A program made the translations under genes and the position numbers. A stretch of 7,399 nucleotides of DNA from Frankiales bacterium (GTDB lineage Bacteria > Actinomycetota > Actinomycetes > Mycobacteriales > SCTD01): contig JAODNQ010000043.1 of the NCBI GenBank assembly GCA_025464695.1, positions 1 to 7,399 of the forward strand, read 5' to 3'. Numbering within the stretch: the first letter of the stretch is position 1; every line of letters begins with the position of its first letter. This document shows, one piece after another, positions 6,602 through 7,399 of this stretch. The notes under the pieces are model-generated. The model saw only the letters and a list, made by a program, of their open reading frames with translations. It did not search any database and was not told the DNA's origin.

Positions 6602-7231
6602 TCAGTCGAAGCGTGGGGCCTCCGTGCGGGTCCGCTTCAGCTCGAAGAAGTACGGGTTCCCCGCCAGCAGCCGGGCGCCGTCCCAGACCGTGCCGGCCTC
6701 CTCGCCGCGGGGGATCCGCGTCATGACCGGGCCGAAGAACGCCACGCCCTCGACGTGGATGACGGGGGTGCCGACGTCCTCGCCGACGGGGTCCATCCCG
6801 CGGTGGTGCTCCTCCTTCAGCGCCTCGTCCAGGGAGGTGTCCGTGGCGGCGTCGGCCAGCTCCAGCGGCAGCCCGGCCTCCTCGAGGGCCCCGGTGAACA
6901 GGGCGGGGTCGTCGAGCTCGAGCTTGTCGGCGGGGTCGACGGGGTGCAGGCGGTTGCCGAGAGCGGTGTAGAGCGGGAGCAGGTCCTCCGTGTGCTGGCG
7001 CGCGGCGATGCAGACCCGGACCGGGCCCCACGCCTTCTTCATCATCTCGAGGTACTGCTCGGGCATGTCGCGGCCGTCGTTCAGCACGGCCAGGCTCATG
7101 ACGTTCCAGGTGGTCTTCACGTTGCGGACCTTCTCGACCTCGAGCACCCAGCGCGAGGTCACCCACGCGAAGGGGCACAGCGGGTCGAACCAGAAGTCGA
7201 GGCGGACGGGGGTCGAGTCAGGCGCGGTCAT
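6602..7231 (-). CDS. Rv2466c-like mycothiol-dependent reductase (DsbA-like thioredoxin fold)
   Basis: Homologue of M. tuberculosis Rv2466c, a cytosolic DsbA-like reductase that uses mycothiol, belongs to the SigH oxidative-stress response and reduces some nitro-prodrugs. The 209-residue product carries [20 protein letters not shown] (11-30), with the nucleophilic cysteine at Cys19. The M. tuberculosis CPWC motif reads CPFA here, so the second cysteine is replaced by Ala22 and a monothiol mechanism is expected. Other conserved blocks are [18 protein letters not shown] (56-73), [15 protein letters not shown] (142-156, with Pro156 as likely cis-proline), [21 protein letters not shown] (160-180) and [12 protein letters not shown] (195-206). 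There is no signal peptide, so it is not an exported DsbA. ATG 7231 has GAGG eight bases upstream; an alternative start at 7264 adds 11 Gly-rich residues and is disfavoured. Downstream on the same strand is the aldehyde dehydrogenase gene. Confidence 0.93.
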   Translation of the reverse strand: MTAPDSTPVRLDFWFDPLCPFAWVTSRWVLEVEKVRNVKTTWNVMSLAVLNDGRDMPEQYLEMMKKAWGPVRVCIAARQHTEDLLPLYTALGNRLHPVDPADKLELDDPALFTGALEEAGLPLELADAATDTSLDEALKEEHHRGMDPVGEDVGTPVIHVEGVAFFGPVMTRIPRGEEAGTVWDGARLLAGNPYFFELKRTRTEAPRFD

Positions 7232-7243
7232 GGGGCCATCCTC
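7229..7243 (-). repeat. Translation-initiation block shared with rpiB (copy 2)
   Basis: Exact copy of the 15 bases at 4308-4322. Here the upstream ATG inside the block opens a three-codon frame (Met-Ala-Pro) whose TGA overlaps the real start as ATGA; in rpiB the same ATG does not meet a stop at that place. Confidence 0.55.
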
Positions 7244-7328
7244 GCCCCCGGCCCCGCGTCCCACACGTCGGTCACCGTTCCCCCGGACGGGTGGCCACGC
7301 ACGACCCCTCCGCGGTCGAGACAGGGGT

Positions 7329-7399
7329 GTGCGCCTCGTCCCCCGCCGTGCAGCGGCCGCCCTCGGCCTGGCCCTGCTGGCGTCGCTGCTGCCCGTCGG
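7329..7399 (+). CDS. Start of a probable exported protein, truncated by window edge
   Basis: From GTG 7329 the frame stays open to the edge for 23 codons and reads [20 protein letters not shown] followed by LPV. This looks like the n-region (Arg2, Arg6, Arg7) and hydrophobic core of a Sec signal peptide or lipoprotein signal; the cleavage site or lipobox would lie beyond the window. GAGA (7318-7321) gives only a weak ribosome-binding site at seven bases. The alternative GTG at 7327 gives a Pro/Cys/Trp-rich reading with no such pattern. The gene diverges from the reductase gene across 97 bases. In M. tuberculosis the divergent neighbour of Rv2466c is pepN, a cytosolic aminopeptidase, so this appears to be a different gene. 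The function is unknown. Confidence 0.5.
   Translation, partial: MRLVPRRAAAALGLALLASLLPV

Noticed and set aside
6576..7178. Fusion of the aldehyde dehydrogenase frame to upstream sequence, giving 673 residues
   Set aside because: The upstream part is a shadow of the reductase gene in another frame; the dehydrogenase family N-terminus begins at ATG 6575.

Overview
The window is a compact, very GC-rich stretch (about 75% by eye) with near-saturated G/C at third codon positions and many GTG starts. It comes from a high-GC actinobacterium. The strongest taxonomic clue is a homologue of the Mycobacterium tuberculosis Rv2466c mycothiol-dependent reductase lying near nei and rpiB, echoing the M. 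tuberculosis order Rv2464c (nei), Rv2465c (rpiB), Rv2466c. That implies a mycothiol-making actinomycete; the genus cannot be fixed by reading alone.

Layout. Positions 1-352 (minus) hold the start of an unrecognised Cys-containing protein that runs off the left edge. Two small plus-strand genes of unknown function follow (467-745 and 833-1087), then aat, the leucyl/phenylalanyl-tRNA-protein transferase (1121-1894). Convergent to aat is a tight minus-strand operon read from right to left: rpiB (4310-3822), nei (3817-3008) and a membrane-anchored PP2C/SpoIIE-type phosphatase (3005-1920), with gaps of only 4 and 2 bases. A DUF429 gene (4362-5033, plus) diverges from rpiB across 51 bases. It converges on an aldehyde dehydrogenase gene (6575-5157, minus), and the 123-base gap between them carries a long imperfect hairpin. 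Upstream of the dehydrogenase on the same strand is the Rv2466c-like reductase (7231-6602). At the right edge a plus-strand gene starts with what looks like a signal peptide (7329 onward).

How the genes fit together. The rpiB-nei pair joins sugar-phosphate isomerisation to oxidative base-excision repair, and the Rv2466c-type enzyme belongs to thiol redox metabolism; the aldehyde dehydrogenase would suit a detoxification role. The DUF429 and dehydrogenase genes separate two parts of a neighbourhood that is contiguous in M. tuberculosis. The phosphatase appears translationally coupled to nei.

Regulation seen directly: three genes (the left-edge gene, aat and the dehydrogenase) have a TANNNT hexamer exactly six bases before the start codon, the arrangement expected for leaderless actinobacterial transcripts. 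rpiB, nei, the DUF429 gene and the reductase instead have Shine-Dalgarno sequences. I saw no tRNA, rRNA, CRISPR array, insertion sequence or phage gene, and no clear new multi-gene system. The best candidates for something undescribed are the hairpin at 5080-5141, the leader hairpin at 782-805 and the unrecognised small proteins.
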